Shown: positions 54,792-64,000 of the stretch, piece after piece | How positions within the stretch are numbered: position 1 is the first letter of the stretch | Layout: every line of letters begins with the position of its first letter | DNA from: Clostridium sp. Marseille-P299 | GTDB lineage: Bacteria > Bacillota > Clostridia > Lachnospirales > Lachnospiraceae | Assembly (NCBI RefSeq): GCF_900078195.1 | Contig: NZ_FJVE01000007.1 | Coordinates: 2,418,001 to 2,482,000, forward strand | Length of the DNA: 64,000 bases | Direction of reading: 5' to 3' | Position numbers and translations under genes: made by a program | Notes under the pieces: model-generated | What the model was told of the DNA's origin: nothing | Database searches by the model: none | The model's input: only the letters and a program-made list of their open reading frames with translations

Positions 54792-55562
54792 TTATGTCTT
54801 CATATAATATATTGCTTGTTTTAACATATCCATCATCTCATTAAAAATAAAATCAGCAACCGATGGCATCATAGAAATCATAAATACTAAAACAATAAGT
54901 CCAATAAATACTTTTAACTGCATACCAATTACAAACATGTTCATCTGTGGTGCCACTTTTGCTAAAATAGCTAAAATTGTATTAACCATTAAAAGTGCAG
55001 TAAAGAGTGGTAAAATAATTCGAAACGCAATTATAAAATAATCCGTAATGAATTTAATCATTGCCGTAGCTATCGTAGGTTTGATTATAATATTACCAAC
55101 TGGCAAAACCTCAAAAGAATCTATAATTGCTTTTAATATGTAATGATGCATATTGGTAACCAGTAAAACCAACATAACGGCATAGGAATATAGATTTGAT
55201 GTAATAGTTACTTGTGCACTCGTAATGGGATCATATTCATTCACCATAGAGAATCCTATTTCCATATCCATCATTTGACCTGCCAATGATAAGATATGAT
55301 ATCCTATATTTGCAAAATACCCCATGATCAGCCCTGCTAAGATTTCTTTACCTAGAAATAATGAGTACTCAATCATAGTTTTTTCATTGACTGGGGTATA
55401 GGGTATTGTCTCAAATATGATCACAGCAAGGGCAATTGAAAGTCCAATCTTTACTCGTTGTGGTACGTTTTTTAAACTAAAAAATGGAGCAGCATATATA
55501 AATGCGCTAACCCTCACAAGGATACAAAAAAAGAATTGCAGTTGCTCAATTGAAAAGGTCAT
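54792..55562 (-). CDS. fliR: Flagellar export gate protein FliR
   Basis: A 256-residue FliR with six membrane helices and the family segments GQMMDMEIGFSMVNEYDP and LAKVAPQMNMFVIGMQLK. It forms the export gate with FliP and FliQ. Confidence 0.96.
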   Translation of the reverse strand: MTFSIEQLQFFFCILVRVSAFIYAAPFFSLKNVPQRVKIGLSIALAVIIFETIPYTPVNEKTMIEYSLFLGKEILAGLIMGYFANIGYHILSLAGQMMDMEIGFSMVNEYDPITSAQVTITSNLYSYAVMLVLLVTNMHHYILKAIIDSFEVLPVGNIIIKPTIATAMIKFITDYFIIAFRIILPLFTALLMVNTILAILAKVAPQMNMFVIGMQLKVFIGLIVLVFMISMMPSVADFIFNEMMDMLKQAIYYMKT

Positions 55563-55570
55563 AAATCAAT

Positions 55571-55843
55571 TTATCCTTGTATAAAATAGCGAAAATTGTC
55601 ACATAAATATTGGAAAAATTCTGTGATCGATCGAAAAATCCAATTTCCACATAACATAATAACTAAAAATACTCCAATCAATTTTGGAACAAATGTGAGG
55701 GTCTGCTCCTGAATGGATGTAATTGTTTGCAAAATACTAATAATCAAACCAATAACTAAAGATACAACAAGCATTGGCGATGATACTTTGATAATTAAAT
55801 ATAATGCTTGACGTAATAATTCCATTAACATATTTTCATTCAT
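55571..55843 (-). CDS. fliQ: Flagellar export gate protein FliQ
   Basis: A 90-residue, two-helix FliQ with the conserved segment ISILQTITSIQEQTLTFVPK. It lies 8 bp upstream of fliR. Confidence 0.96.
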   Translation of the reverse strand: MNENMLMELLRQALYLIIKVSSPMLVVSLVIGLIISILQTITSIQEQTLTFVPKLIGVFLVIMLCGNWIFRSITEFFQYLCDNFRYFIQG

Positions 55844-55865
55844 TGATTATTGCTACCTCCTTACG

Positions 55866-56756
55866 TCAATAAAACGTCTTAACGACTTCTCCAATGATTA
55901 AATTCCAACCATCCGCCATAATAAATAACAAGATCTTAAATGGCATTGATATTGTCGTAGGTGGCAACATCATCATACCCATCGACATCAGTGTAGATGC
56001 CACTACCATGTCAATAATAATGAATGGTATATATATTAAAAATCCAATGATAAATGCTGTTCTAAGTTCGCTAATAATAAAAGCAGGAATAAGCACTGTC
56101 GTTGGAACATCGGATCTATCATTCACTTCACTTACCCCAGCGATATTAAGAAACAACTTCATATCATCCTCATTGGTTTGATCAAACATAAAGTCTCTTA
56201 ATGGTTCAATCCCCTGTTCAAAAGCTTCTTCTTGAGTTATTTCACCCGCTGAAAGAGGCTTAAGTGCATCTGTATTGATTTTCGTAAAGATTGGAGACAT
56301 TATAAAAAATGTTAGAAACAATGCTAAACCAATCAGAATTTGATTTGGAGGAGTTGTTTGTGTACCAAGTGCAGAACGTACAAAATGTAAAACAATAATG
56401 ATACGAATAAAAGATGTCATCATAATTAATATGGATGGTGCCAAAGCAATTACAGTTAAAATGATTAAAATCTGTAAGGTTGAAGATAATGACCCACTAC
56501 CTTCTTCTGAATTAAAGTAAAAGGTTACACCATCTGAATTAGTATTCGTATCAGTACTCGTAGTAGTATCCGTAGTAGTGTTCGTACTTTCTGTCTTGTT
56601 GGTAGTTTCTGTGTTCGTTGCTCTTGCTGATATCGGTACAGCAAAAAATAAGGTTAATACACAGATTGCTATTATTAAAAGGCAAGCAATACCAGTCCTT
56701 TTTGCTGAAGAATAGATATCTTGTAATAGTACAGCATTTTTAATAGTCTTCTTCAT
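55866..56756 (-). CDS. fliP: Flagellar export gate protein FliP
   Basis: A 296-residue FliP with a cleavable signal peptide (about 20-42, ending near SARA) and four helices. The family segments are MTSFIRIIIVLHFVRSALGT and VASTLMSMGMMMLPPTTIS. Between the signal and the core is an unusual Thr/Asn/Ser-rich stretch (about 45-75) largely of T-[NTDE] dipeptides. The ATG at 56756 follows AAGGTTGAT; the TTG at 56765 is not favoured. It overlaps fliO by 17 bp. Confidence 0.95.
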   Translation of the reverse strand: MKKTIKNAVLLQDIYSSAKRTGIACLLIIAICVLTLFFAVPISARATNTETTNKTESTNTTTDTTTSTDTNTNSDGVTFYFNSEEGSGSLSSTLQILIILTVIALAPSILIMMTSFIRIIIVLHFVRSALGTQTTPPNQILIGLALFLTFFIMSPIFTKINTDALKPLSAGEITQEEAFEQGIEPLRDFMFDQTNEDDMKLFLNIAGVSEVNDRSDVPTTVLIPAFIISELRTAFIIGFLIYIPFIIIDMVVASTLMSMGMMMLPPTTISMPFKILLFIMADGWNLIIGEVVKTFY

Positions 56757-57168
56757 GAATATCAACCTTCTCTATTGTTTTAGTATCTTTTTTGGGCATA
56801 AAACCAGATAATACTTCCTTAAAATTAGTACCTTGCTTTGAATTTTCCTTAAAGTGTGTGATTTGATCTTTGGTTAACTCTGTAAGGACTGTAATCGTGT
56901 CCTTACAAATTGCAATAACTATGTATTTATTACCTACTTGAAGTAATTGAATCACTTTATTCTGGGAAATTCGATAGGCATCGATGACTTTGAAATTACT
57001 CTCTCTTCCATGCCCTAATTGTTTAGCAGCAACAAATTTCGTAACGAAATAACTTGCTGCTATAACAATACTACATAAAATAACTAATCCAACAAGTTCA
57101 AGTCCATTGCTTAATGATGAATATGATGGCTTGTCTAATGTTGTTTCAGCTAAGAAAAGAAGATGCAT
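56740..57168 (-). CDS. fliO: Flagellar biosynthesis protein FliO
   Basis: A 142-residue protein with an N-terminal membrane helix (about 24-45) and a cytoplasmic domain with the FliO pattern (VIDAYRISQNKVIQLLQVGN, KYIVIAICKD). It helps FliP assemble. It lies 2 bp from cheY and overlaps fliP. Confidence 0.9.
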   Translation of the reverse strand: MHLLFLAETTLDKPSYSSLSNGLELVGLVILCSIVIAASYFVTKFVAAKQLGHGRESNFKVIDAYRISQNKVIQLLQVGNKYIVIAICKDTITVLTELTKDQITHFKENSKQGTNFKEVLSGFMPKKDTKTIEKVDIHEEDY

Positions 57169-57170
57169 GA

Positions 57171-57533
57171 TTAACCAATCGCCTTCTTTACAGCTTCAAG
57201 CACGCGATCCGCTTGAAATGGTTTTACAATAAAATCTTTTGCTCCAGATTGAATTGATTCAATAACCATAGCTTGCTGACCCATTGCTGAACACATTATT
57301 ACATTAGCACTTGCATCAATTGCTTTTATTTTCTTTAACGCCTGTATTCCATCCATTTCAGGCATTGTGATATCCATCATAACTAAATCTGGTTTAGTTT
57401 CATTATATTTTTCTACAGCTTTTATACCATTTTCTGCTTCTCCGGCAATTGTATAACCATTTTTGGTTAAAATATCCTTAATCATCATTCTCATAAAAGC
57501 TGCATCGTCGCAAATTAAAATACTCTTAGCCAT
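57171..57533 (-). CDS. cheY: Chemotaxis response regulator CheY
   Basis: A 120-residue single-domain receiver with phospho-acceptor D54 (VMMDITMPEMDG), acidic pair in ILICDDAAF, and DFIVKPFQ with the conserved lysine. Phosphorylated CheY binds FliM and FliY at the motor. It lies between fliY and fliO as in B. subtilis. Confidence 0.95.
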   Translation of the reverse strand: MAKSILICDDAAFMRMMIKDILTKNGYTIAGEAENGIKAVEKYNETKPDLVMMDITMPEMDGIQALKKIKAIDASANVIMCSAMGQQAMVIESIQSGAKDFIVKPFQADRVLEAVKKAIG

Positions 57534-57576
57534 TCTAATTCTCCCATCTTTGTGTATCTTGTCATATTCTTTAAAT

Positions 57577-58734
57577 TTATTTAATTATATCTGTAATTCG
57601 TATGCCAAAAGCTTCTTCAATAACTACTACTTCACCTTTTGCAACGTATTTACCATTCACTAGTACATCAATTGGTTCTCCAGCCAAACGATTTAGTTCT
57701 ATAATTTTACCTGGTGCAAAATCTAGAATCTCTTTAATTGATTTACTTGTTCGACCAAGCTCAACGGTTACTTCCAGTGGCACATCAAGTAATAAATCAA
57801 TGTTCTCTGACTTAATCAGTGGACTACCAAGATTCATAAACGGTTGAAATTGTACAGGAGAAATATTAACATTTTGTGCCCCAGGCATTGTATGAGTTAC
57901 TGGAGCCTCGTTTTGTTGTATGTATCCTTGCTGCGCTACTGCTCCTGTCATTGAAGCAACACTGCCTGGCGCAAAGGAGTTATTTACTGTTTCTACAGGC
58001 TTTTCTTGTTTATTTTCTGTAAGCATTGATGCTGCATTGGCTTCATGCTCTGAATACTTAACGAAGTTTTTGTATAAATCTTTCGCAAATTCAAAAGGAT
58101 ATAACTGCATCAACTCAGAATCAACTAAATCACCAATTTCCATTCGGAAAGAAACTTTAACAAACTCTCCTTTTAAAAATGGTGCAATGTCTTCACCATT
58201 AATATTATCTGACATATTAACTAATGACGCATTTGGTGGACTAATATCAACTCTTTTTTCTAGCATTGACGATATTGATGTTGCAGCGGAACCCATCATT
58301 TGATTCATTGCTTCACTGATTGCACTCAAGTGAAGTTCGCTTAATTCGCCAGATGTATTGCTACCATCGCCACCCATCATTAAGTCTGTAATAATTTTAA
58401 CATCTTTTTCTTTTAATACTAAGATATTATGACCATCTAACCCCTCTTTGTAGTATATTTGAATAAATACACACGGACGATCATAACTATCCAGTAAATC
58501 TTCCCATTTTGCATACGTAACAACTGGTGTTGTTATATTAACTCTTTGATTCACTAAAGAAAACAAAGTCGTTGCTGCCGTACCCATACTTATATTAGAA
58601 ATTTCTCCTATCGCATCTTTTTCTGCATCTGTTAAACTATCTGATGCAAGTGCTGTAGTAGAACTCATATCATTTCCAGCGTTAATTCCATTTAGTAAAG
58701 CATTGATCTCTTCTTGAGATAACATACCATCCAT
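57577..58734 (-). CDS. fliY: Flagellar motor switch phosphatase FliY
   Basis: A 385-residue switch protein. An N-terminal CheY-binding peptide (MLSQEEINALL) precedes a CheC-like phosphatase domain with both motifs (IGEISNISMGTAATTLF; AISEAMNQMMGSAATSI), a linker of about 80 residues rich in Gln/Pro/Ala, and the C-terminal FliN (SpoA) domain (LDVPLEVTVELGRTSKSI). It is both switch component and CheY-P phosphatase. Eight bases separate it from fliM. Confidence 0.95.
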   Translation of the reverse strand: MDGMLSQEEINALLNGINAGNDMSSTTALASDSLTDAEKDAIGEISNISMGTAATTLFSLVNQRVNITTPVVTYAKWEDLLDSYDRPCVFIQIYYKEGLDGHNILVLKEKDVKIITDLMMGGDGSNTSGELSELHLSAISEAMNQMMGSAATSISSMLEKRVDISPPNASLVNMSDNINGEDIAPFLKGEFVKVSFRMEIGDLVDSELMQLYPFEFAKDLYKNFVKYSEHEANAASMLTENKQEKPVETVNNSFAPGSVASMTGAVAQQGYIQQNEAPVTHTMPGAQNVNISPVQFQPFMNLGSPLIKSENIDLLLDVPLEVTVELGRTSKSIKEILDFAPGKIIELNRLAGEPIDVLVNGKYVAKGEVVVIEEAFGIRITDIIK

Positions 58735-58741
58735 TACCCTG

Positions 58742-59719
58742 TTACTCCTCTCTAATAACTGTAGATATCTTTACTGCATAAGAATCAGAAGATGACCCTG
58801 GCAGCGCGGTAAATTTTTTTATGTTACCAACATATACATTAAGCTCATCATCAATCTTTGTATCTAATTTTATAATATCTCCCTTTTGTATATTCATTAG
58901 ATCATTGAATGAGATTGTACTACGTCCAAGTACCGCTCTTATTGGTATTCTTGCCTTTGCTATGGCTACTTCTATAATGTCTTGATAATTAGAATCATCG
59001 TTTACTTGCATTGTCGAATACCAATATTTTGTATTCAGTTTGTCAATTACTGGTTCAAGGCAACTATATGGTAAACAAATGTTCATCATTCCTTCAATGT
59101 TACCAATTTTTATATTAATTGTAATTATAGAGGCCATATCACTTGGTGAAATAATTTGTGCAAATTGCGAATTAGTTTCTATACGAACCAATCTTGGTTC
59201 TAGGTTAACAACGTTTGACCATGGTTCAGAAAGTAGGTTTGTTATAACCGTAAAAATACGCTCAATAATCACTAATTCAATTTCTGAGAATTCTCTCGTT
59301 TTTTCAAGTGGAGCACCACTACCACCAAGCATACGATCCACAATTGCATATCCTAGATTATCTGCTAGCTCAATGACTATATTACCTTCTAAAGGAGCAA
59401 AATCAATAATCCCAAGTAGAACTGGATTTGATAATGCATTCGTAAATTCTTGATAAACTACTGCTTCTGAATTCATTACCTCAACCTGAACATTTTTTCT
59501 TAAATAGGCTGGTAAATGTGTTGAAAGCAATCTTCCATAATGTTCAAAAATAATCTCTAGGGTTCTTAGATGCTCTTTCGAAAATTTTGAAGGCCTTGTA
59601 AAATCATATACTTTTACTTGTTTTTCTCCATTTTCTTTAAACTCATCTGCATCCAATTCACCACTACTTAATGCAGCCAGTAGATTATCTATCTCATTTT
59701 GGGATAAGACATCACCCAT
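58742..59719 (-). CDS. fliM: Flagellar motor switch protein FliM
   Basis: A 325-residue FliM with an N-terminal CheY-binding motif (VLSQNEIDNLLAAL), a central domain (about 50-230, DFTRPSKFSKEHLRTLEIIF, DRMLGGSGAP) and a C-terminal SpoA domain (IPIRAVLGRSTISFNDLM). The ATG at 59719 follows GGGAGG. Confidence 0.96.
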   Translation of the reverse strand: MGDVLSQNEIDNLLAALSSGELDADEFKENGEKQVKVYDFTRPSKFSKEHLRTLEIIFEHYGRLLSTHLPAYLRKNVQVEVMNSEAVVYQEFTNALSNPVLLGIIDFAPLEGNIVIELADNLGYAIVDRMLGGSGAPLEKTREFSEIELVIIERIFTVITNLLSEPWSNVVNLEPRLVRIETNSQFAQIISPSDMASIITINIKIGNIEGMMNICLPYSCLEPVIDKLNTKYWYSTMQVNDDSNYQDIIEVAIAKARIPIRAVLGRSTISFNDLMNIQKGDIIKLDTKIDDELNVYVGNIKKFTALPGSSSDSYAVKISTVIREE

Positions 59720-59832
59720 TCTCTTACCTCCCAATATTACTAAACACTTATGAAGATGTCCTATGTAAATCTTTTTAACATCATAACATACTTTAGTAAC
59801 AAAATCATTATAATATTTTAAAATACGACAAA

Positions 59833-60348
59833 CTATTCCACGATAAAACTACCAAAAGAGACATCAATAATAAATTCAGAATTAAACTTAGCAGTTAGTG
59901 TGTCCTTAATTGCTTTCTTGATATTGTCCTTATTATCAAGAACTGTATCAAAGGTATAACTACCAATTTCAGTTTGAATTACTTCTCTTATATAGCCTTC
60001 TTGCTCTGTTAAAAGAGGTTGCTTTTTCTCGTAGTCTTTGTCTTTTTTATTAAGTGCTAATGAACAATTCACAGCAGCATAATGTGCTTTTGTATCATTT
60101 GCTGATTTTTTTAAATTAACAGTAATATCTTTCACTTCATGAGTACCAATATCTTCGATGCTAATTCCAGTGCTATCCACTTGTGGAATAGGTGACTCTA
60201 ATTCTAAATCAATAATAGAGACTACTTTTTTCACTAAATTATCAGTTCTTCTAGCACTTGGTATAACAACAAATAAAGAAACTGCTGTTAATGTAAGATT
60301 AATGACAGTAGCTGCCAGTATAATAATTGTTAATATATTCTTTTTCAT
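59833..60348 (-). CDS. fliL: Flagellar basal-body protein FliL
   Basis: A 171-residue stator-associated FliL with one N-terminal membrane helix (about 5-27), a linker and a periplasmic-type domain ending FNSEFIIDVSFGSFIVE. The usual FliL C-terminal region is recognisable (VIQTEIGSYTFDTV; IKKAIKDTLTAKF). It lies between motB and fliM. Confidence 0.88.
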   Translation of the reverse strand: MKKNILTIIILAATVINLTLTAVSLFVVIPSARRTDNLVKKVVSIIDLELESPIPQVDSTGISIEDIGTHEVKDITVNLKKSANDTKAHYAAVNCSLALNKKDKDYEKKQPLLTEQEGYIREVIQTEIGSYTFDTVLDNKDNIKKAIKDTLTAKFNSEFIIDVSFGSFIVE

Positions 60349-60390
60349 TTAAAACTACCAATTCCTTTCCCCGTATAACCATCCCTCTCA

Positions 60391-61203
60391 TCAATCAGAG
60401 TTAAATGAGTTATAGATACGTATTTCAATTCTACGATTTTTTGCTTTTCCTTCTTGCGTGTTATTATCAGCAATTGGATCGTACTCTCCTCTTCCAATCC
60501 ATTCAATCGTAGATGGGTCTATCCCTTTATTGTTTATTAAATATTCAGCTGCTTTAATTGCTCGAGCAGATGATAATTCTTTATTACTTGCATATTTTGC
60601 TGAGGAAATTGGAACATTATCCGTATGACCGATAATCGAGATACGATATCCCTCGTAAAGTTTTAATATATCTCCAACTTTTGAAAATATAGGTATTGCT
60701 TCACTCTTTAACTCCGCTTTTCCTGAGTCATAGAGAAGGGAACCATTGATATCTATTGATACATATCTGCTACCATCTTTATCAATACTTAATTCAACAT
60801 AGTTATCTAGGTTATATTTCGTACTGGTTTCTGAAATTTTATCATACATTTCTGCGGTAGCTTGTCCATTTACTTCTTTTAACTGTTCCTCAAAATCTTT
60901 AATTGCTTCATCAACTTCTTCACTTGTCTTTCCCATGGACGAAAAATATATATCAAGATCATTTAGTTGAGAAACACCCATTCCAATCAACTGGCCTTCT
61001 CCAATTGATGAACTACCACCTTTAAAAATACTAAAGCTATTTGTCATAGATGCTGCTACCTGATCAAATTTTTCTTCATCAACGGATGAAAGGGCAAATA
61101 ATAGTACGAAAAAGCATAACAAAAGATTCATTAAATCGGAGAATGTTGCCGTCCAAGCAGGTGCTCCTTTTGGAGGTGCTTGTGGTTTCTTTTGTCTAGC
61201 CAA
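60391..61203 (-). CDS. motB: Flagellar stator protein MotB
   Basis: A 270-residue stator subunit. One membrane helix (about 20-40) bears the ion-binding aspartate D23 in TATFSDLMNLLLCFF, and the C-terminal OmpA-like peptidoglycan-binding domain has YRISIIGHTDNVPI and SSARAIKAAEYLI. It overlaps motA by 8 bp. The N-terminal part is rich in Pro/Lys. Whether protons or sodium are used cannot be told from this alone. Confidence 0.95.
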   Translation of the reverse strand: MARQKKPQAPPKGAPAWTATFSDLMNLLLCFFVLLFALSSVDEEKFDQVAASMTNSFSIFKGGSSSIGEGQLIGMGVSQLNDLDIYFSSMGKTSEEVDEAIKDFEEQLKEVNGQATAEMYDKISETSTKYNLDNYVELSIDKDGSRYVSIDINGSLLYDSGKAELKSEAIPIFSKVGDILKLYEGYRISIIGHTDNVPISSAKYASNKELSSARAIKAAEYLINNKGIDPSTIEWIGRGEYDPIADNNTQEGKAKNRRIEIRIYNSFNSD

Positions 61204-62005
61204 TCATTTCACCGCCTTCATGACTTAACAATTCGTTTCTCTTAGCTGGTGATAAGAAGGATTTTAATTTTTCTTCAATAACTCTAGGATTTTCGCCAGC
61301 CTGAATTGATAAAAGACCTTCTACCATTACTTCCTTCATTTTAATTTCTGCACCATTGTTTGCTTTTAATTTTGTAGATACTGGTATACAAATCCAGTTA
61401 GCAAGTACAGAACCATAGAAAGTTGTTACAAGTGCAACTGCCATACCAGGACCAACCGCTGCAACGTCATCCAATTTACCAAGCATGTTAATGAGACCAA
61501 TTAAGGTACCAATCATACCCCAGGCAGGACCCATACTACCAAGATTTTCCCAGAATTCAATTACGGCTCCATGTCTATCTTCAATACAACCAAGTTCTGT
61601 TTCCATAATACTACGTACTAACTCTGGATCAGTACCGTCAACAATTAATAAAACACCCTTTTTTAAGAATTCATCATCTATGTTGTTGGCTGCTTCTTCA
61701 AGGGATAATAAACCTTCTTTTCTAGCAATATTGGATAATTCAATTATTGTTTTAATTGTCTCACCTTCGTTTGTTGCTACTGGTTTAAAAATAAGTAAAA
61801 AGCTTTTTATGTAAGATAAATATACGGATATACTAGGACTCATTATAAGTACGCATAAAAAGGCACCACCAAATGTAATAAATACAGAAGCAACATCCCA
61901 GAACGCTATTAAAGCACCAAAGCCGTCCTCTACAACCATACCATATATCATAACAACCATTGCCATGATGATACCTACGAGAGATGCAAAATCCAAACCA
62001 ATCAC
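61196..62005 (-). CDS. motA: Flagellar stator protein MotA
   Basis: A 269-residue MotA/PomA with four membrane helices, the cytoplasmic loop between helices 2 and 3 and the conserved GSMGPAWGMIGTLIGLINML and AVALVTTFYGSVLANWI segments. It forms the stator channel with MotB. Confidence 0.96.
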   Translation of the reverse strand: MIGLDFASLVGIIMAMVVMIYGMVVEDGFGALIAFWDVASVFITFGGAFLCVLIMSPSISVYLSYIKSFLLIFKPVATNEGETIKTIIELSNIARKEGLLSLEEAANNIDDEFLKKGVLLIVDGTDPELVRSIMETELGCIEDRHGAVIEFWENLGSMGPAWGMIGTLIGLINMLGKLDDVAAVGPGMAVALVTTFYGSVLANWICIPVSTKLKANNGAEIKMKEVMVEGLLSIQAGENPRVIEEKLKSFLSPAKRNELLSHEGGEMIG

Positions 62006-62069
62006 CCACCTAATCTATAAATTTTAAAATCAATTTTTTTCAAATTCATATAGAAAACTTAATTATTTT

Positions 62070-62267
62070 CTATTCTATTTTTATTTGATTAAAGATTTCT
62101 CTTTTATAATCCTTAACCAAGTCAATTACTTCTTGCCTACTTTCTTTTACAAATATCTTTTTCCCTGTAGTAAGAGTAATAACAGTATCTGGAACCTCGT
62201 CAATTGTTTCAATTAAATCCGAATTCAATGTAAATGAAATATCATTAATCCTCGTTAAATTAATCAT
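62070..62267 (-). CDS. flbD: FlbD family protein
   Basis: A 65-residue FlbD/SwrD-type protein (INLTRINDISFTLNSDLI; ETIDEVPDTVITLTTGKKI). In B. subtilis SwrD at the same place raises stator power. It lies between flgE and motA. AGGAAAGGAG precedes the ATG. Confidence 0.93.
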   Translation of the reverse strand: MINLTRINDISFTLNSDLIETIDEVPDTVITLTTGKKIFVKESRQEVIDLVKDYKREIFNQIKIE

Positions 62268-62325
62268 ATAACTCCTTTCCTCCCCAAATGATTGTATAAC
62301 TATAAAATAACCCTTTTATAAAGCA

Positions 62326-62370
62326 GGCTTTTACAAAATCTCAACTACCCTATACCATCTTGCAAAAGCC
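62326..62370 (-). terminator. Hairpin between flgE and flbD
   Basis: GGCTTTTGCAA and TTGTAAAAGCC (minus strand) pair with one G-T. The T run is weak, so it may be a processing or partial-termination site within the operon. Confidence 0.5.
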
Positions 62371-62384
62371 CACTCATCTAACTA

Positions 62385-63848
62385 CTAACGTTTTAAATTA
62401 ATTAATTCTTCTAAAAGCGTATCTGAAGTTGTGATAATTCTTGAATTTGCCTGGAAACCTCTTTGTGTTGTAATCATTTCTGTAAATTCAGAAGATAAAT
62501 CAACGTTTGACATTTCTAATACACCAGTTTCAAAGGAACCACCAGTTGATGTAACGTCTTGTCCAATTCCATCAAATTCACCAGAGTTTTGTGTTGCTGC
62601 ATACATATTATTGCCTACCGCTTCAAGACCTGCAGGATTTGCAAAGGTTGCTACAACAATTTGACCGAGTAATTTATTATCTCCATTATCATATACACCA
62701 TAGATTTTACCTGCTTGATCGATGGAAATGCCTGATAATTCACCAGCAGCATTACCTTTTCCAGTTCCATCAATGCTACCAGTGTTTGCAACTACGCTTG
62801 ATTTACCGCTATTTGAAAACATCGTTAATTTCGAAAAATCCATTTTAATCGGTGAGAATCTATCTGGATCAGAATTTACTTTAAATGTTAAAGCATCTAA
62901 TTTAGTATCTGTATCCGTTCTTTCTTCACCAACACTTAGAAATTCACCAGTACTTCCATTGAAATAGATATCAAAACCTTCCATATCAATATCAACTTCA
63001 CCTGTATCTTCATCTACTTCAACAGTAATATTTTCTCCATCTTCAAGACCAAAGTTAAAGTTCGTAATGGAAGATGCTTCATATGTAATAGTACCATCCT
63101 CAGCTTCCACCTTATTTACGAAAATAGAATCTCCACTTTCATTCGTGATATCAGATAGTTTAATTTTAAATACACTATTTGTATCTGCAGCTGGGTCTTT
63201 TACAATTTTAAAGGAAGCATTATATTTATTACCTAAATTATCATAAAATGACATGCTGATTGGACGTCCTGTATCCGATTCTAATTGTGTGTCATTCATA
63301 TCAATATTTCCAGTAAGATAAGCATCTGATGTTGCTTTTGGCGCTGAAATCTGATTTTCTGGTGACATAACTTTTAGTTCAGAAACTTTGTCAGAAGCAG
63401 TTTTGTTAGGATTGTTTTTATCAACTTGCCATCCCATTACTTTTGCACCTGTTGCTGTACATAAGGTACCCGCAGCATCTACTTGGAAAGAACCTGCTCT
63501 TGTAAAGTAATTTCCATTCCCATTGTTTACGACAAAGAAGCCATCTCCTTCAATCATAACGTCAAAGGCATTATCTGTTCTTTGTGAACCCCCAACTTTA
63601 CCAATATTAGTTGTAATAGAAGCTAAGGAAGAACCTAAACCGATTTGAGTCGCATTTGTTCCGGCTGTACCTGTCTCTACATTTGGACCAGATGCCACCT
63701 TAGTTGTTTGATATAAAATATCTGAAAATGTTACAGAACTACTTTTAAACCCTACTGTATTAACGTTGGATATATTGTTACCAATTACATCCATCTTTGT
63801 CTGATGTACACGTAAACCTGATACACCAGAATATAATGATCTCATCAT
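62385..63848 (-). CDS. flgE: Flagellar hook protein FlgE
   Basis: A 487-residue hook protein. The N-terminal rod/hook motif is RSLYSGVSGLRVHQTKMDVI followed by GNNISNVNTVGFKSS. The central D1-D2 domains contain SMSFYDNLGNKYNASFKI, and the C-terminal segment includes VDLSSEFTEMITTQRGFQAN. Tandem ATG ATG at 63848/63845 follows AGGAGG; the longer upstream frame is not used. Confidence 0.96.
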   Translation of the reverse strand: MMRSLYSGVSGLRVHQTKMDVIGNNISNVNTVGFKSSSVTFSDILYQTTKVASGPNVETGTAGTNATQIGLGSSLASITTNIGKVGGSQRTDNAFDVMIEGDGFFVVNNGNGNYFTRAGSFQVDAAGTLCTATGAKVMGWQVDKNNPNKTASDKVSELKVMSPENQISAPKATSDAYLTGNIDMNDTQLESDTGRPISMSFYDNLGNKYNASFKIVKDPAADTNSVFKIKLSDITNESGDSIFVNKVEAEDGTITYEASSITNFNFGLEDGENITVEVDEDTGEVDIDMEGFDIYFNGSTGEFLSVGEERTDTDTKLDALTFKVNSDPDRFSPIKMDFSKLTMFSNSGKSSVVANTGSIDGTGKGNAAGELSGISIDQAGKIYGVYDNGDNKLLGQIVVATFANPAGLEAVGNNMYAATQNSGEFDGIGQDVTSTGGSFETGVLEMSNVDLSSEFTEMITTQRGFQANSRIITTSDTLLEELINLKR

Positions 63849-63940
63849 AAGATTATAACCTCCTAAATTTATGAATACATCTTCTAACCTCAAGCAATCA
63901 GTTAGAACCACCCCCCGAAGGTCCAGCGGCGTATTCTCTC

Positions 63941-64000
63941 TTACATAATTACAGCACCATCAATATTAGTAAAAACTCTTTCTTCTTCACCACTTACTGC
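63941..64000 (-). CDS. Flagellar operon protein (TIGR02530-like), C-terminal end only
   Basis: Only the last 19 codons are in the window, reading AVSGEEERVFTNIDGAVIM and then stop. The ending VFTNIDGAVIM resembles the C-terminus of the small 'flagellar operon protein' family usually found just before flgE next to flgD. The assignment rests on that short match and on position. Confidence 0.55.
   Translation of the reverse strand, partial: AVSGEEERVFTNIDGAVIM

Overview
The window is AT-rich DNA from a motile, low-GC, anaerobic Firmicute. The best fit is a plant-polysaccharide-degrading member of the Lachnospiraceae, close to Clostridium (Lachnoclostridium) phytofermentans. Three things suggest this: the fla/che gene order running into rpsB-tsf, intracellular pectin and alpha-glucan enzymes, and many DUF families typical of Lachnospiraceae. 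The species name is inferred from general familiarity, not from a database match.

Layout. 1-13.1 kb is accessory and sensory: the 3' part of a DUF6179 gene and a DUF6323 gene behind a palindromic divergent promoter; a BlaI/M56-peptidase (BlaR1-like) pair; an unlisted 35-residue hydrophobic ORF resembling type I toxins; an OGG1-type glycosylase; an XRE/DUF3169 pair with three matching operators; and a Bce-type cell-envelope stress module (response regulator, kinase, monofunctional peptidoglycan glycosyltransferase, ABC ATPase and permease) with a match to the published BceR box. 13.2-17.6 kb holds a CydDC-like ABC pair in which one partner has an in-frame stop exactly at the Walker B glutamate, plus two small conserved proteins.

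17.9-31.9 kb is mostly metabolic: type I pullulanase, three 86-bp tandem repeats with paired hairpins, a PL26-like rhamnogalacturonan lyase candidate, an amino-acid ABC transporter with fused binding protein and permease, a cytosolic GH28 polygalacturonase, an acetyltransferase, a YiiX-like papain-fold protein, cyclopropane fatty acid synthase and a beta-helix protein. 31.9-36.9 kb is an accessory island of poorly known small genes ending in an ISL3-family insertion sequence.

36.9-64 kb is one long minus-strand block. Transcription enters from the right with a flagellar operon protein and flgE, then flbD, motA, motB, fliL, fliM, fliY, cheY, fliO, fliP, fliQ, fliR, flhB, flhA, flhF, flhG, a PilZ protein, cheB, cheA, cheW, cheC, cheD, a membrane protein, the flagellar sigma factor, a DUF342 protein and several small tail genes. 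rpsB and tsf follow with their own promoter. Together these encode the hook, stator, switch, export gate, chemotaxis core and late sigma factor. The order parallels the Bacillus subtilis fla/che operon, including a membrane protein with a coiled coil (DUF6115) at the swrB position.

No tRNA, rRNA, CRISPR array or prophage was seen.
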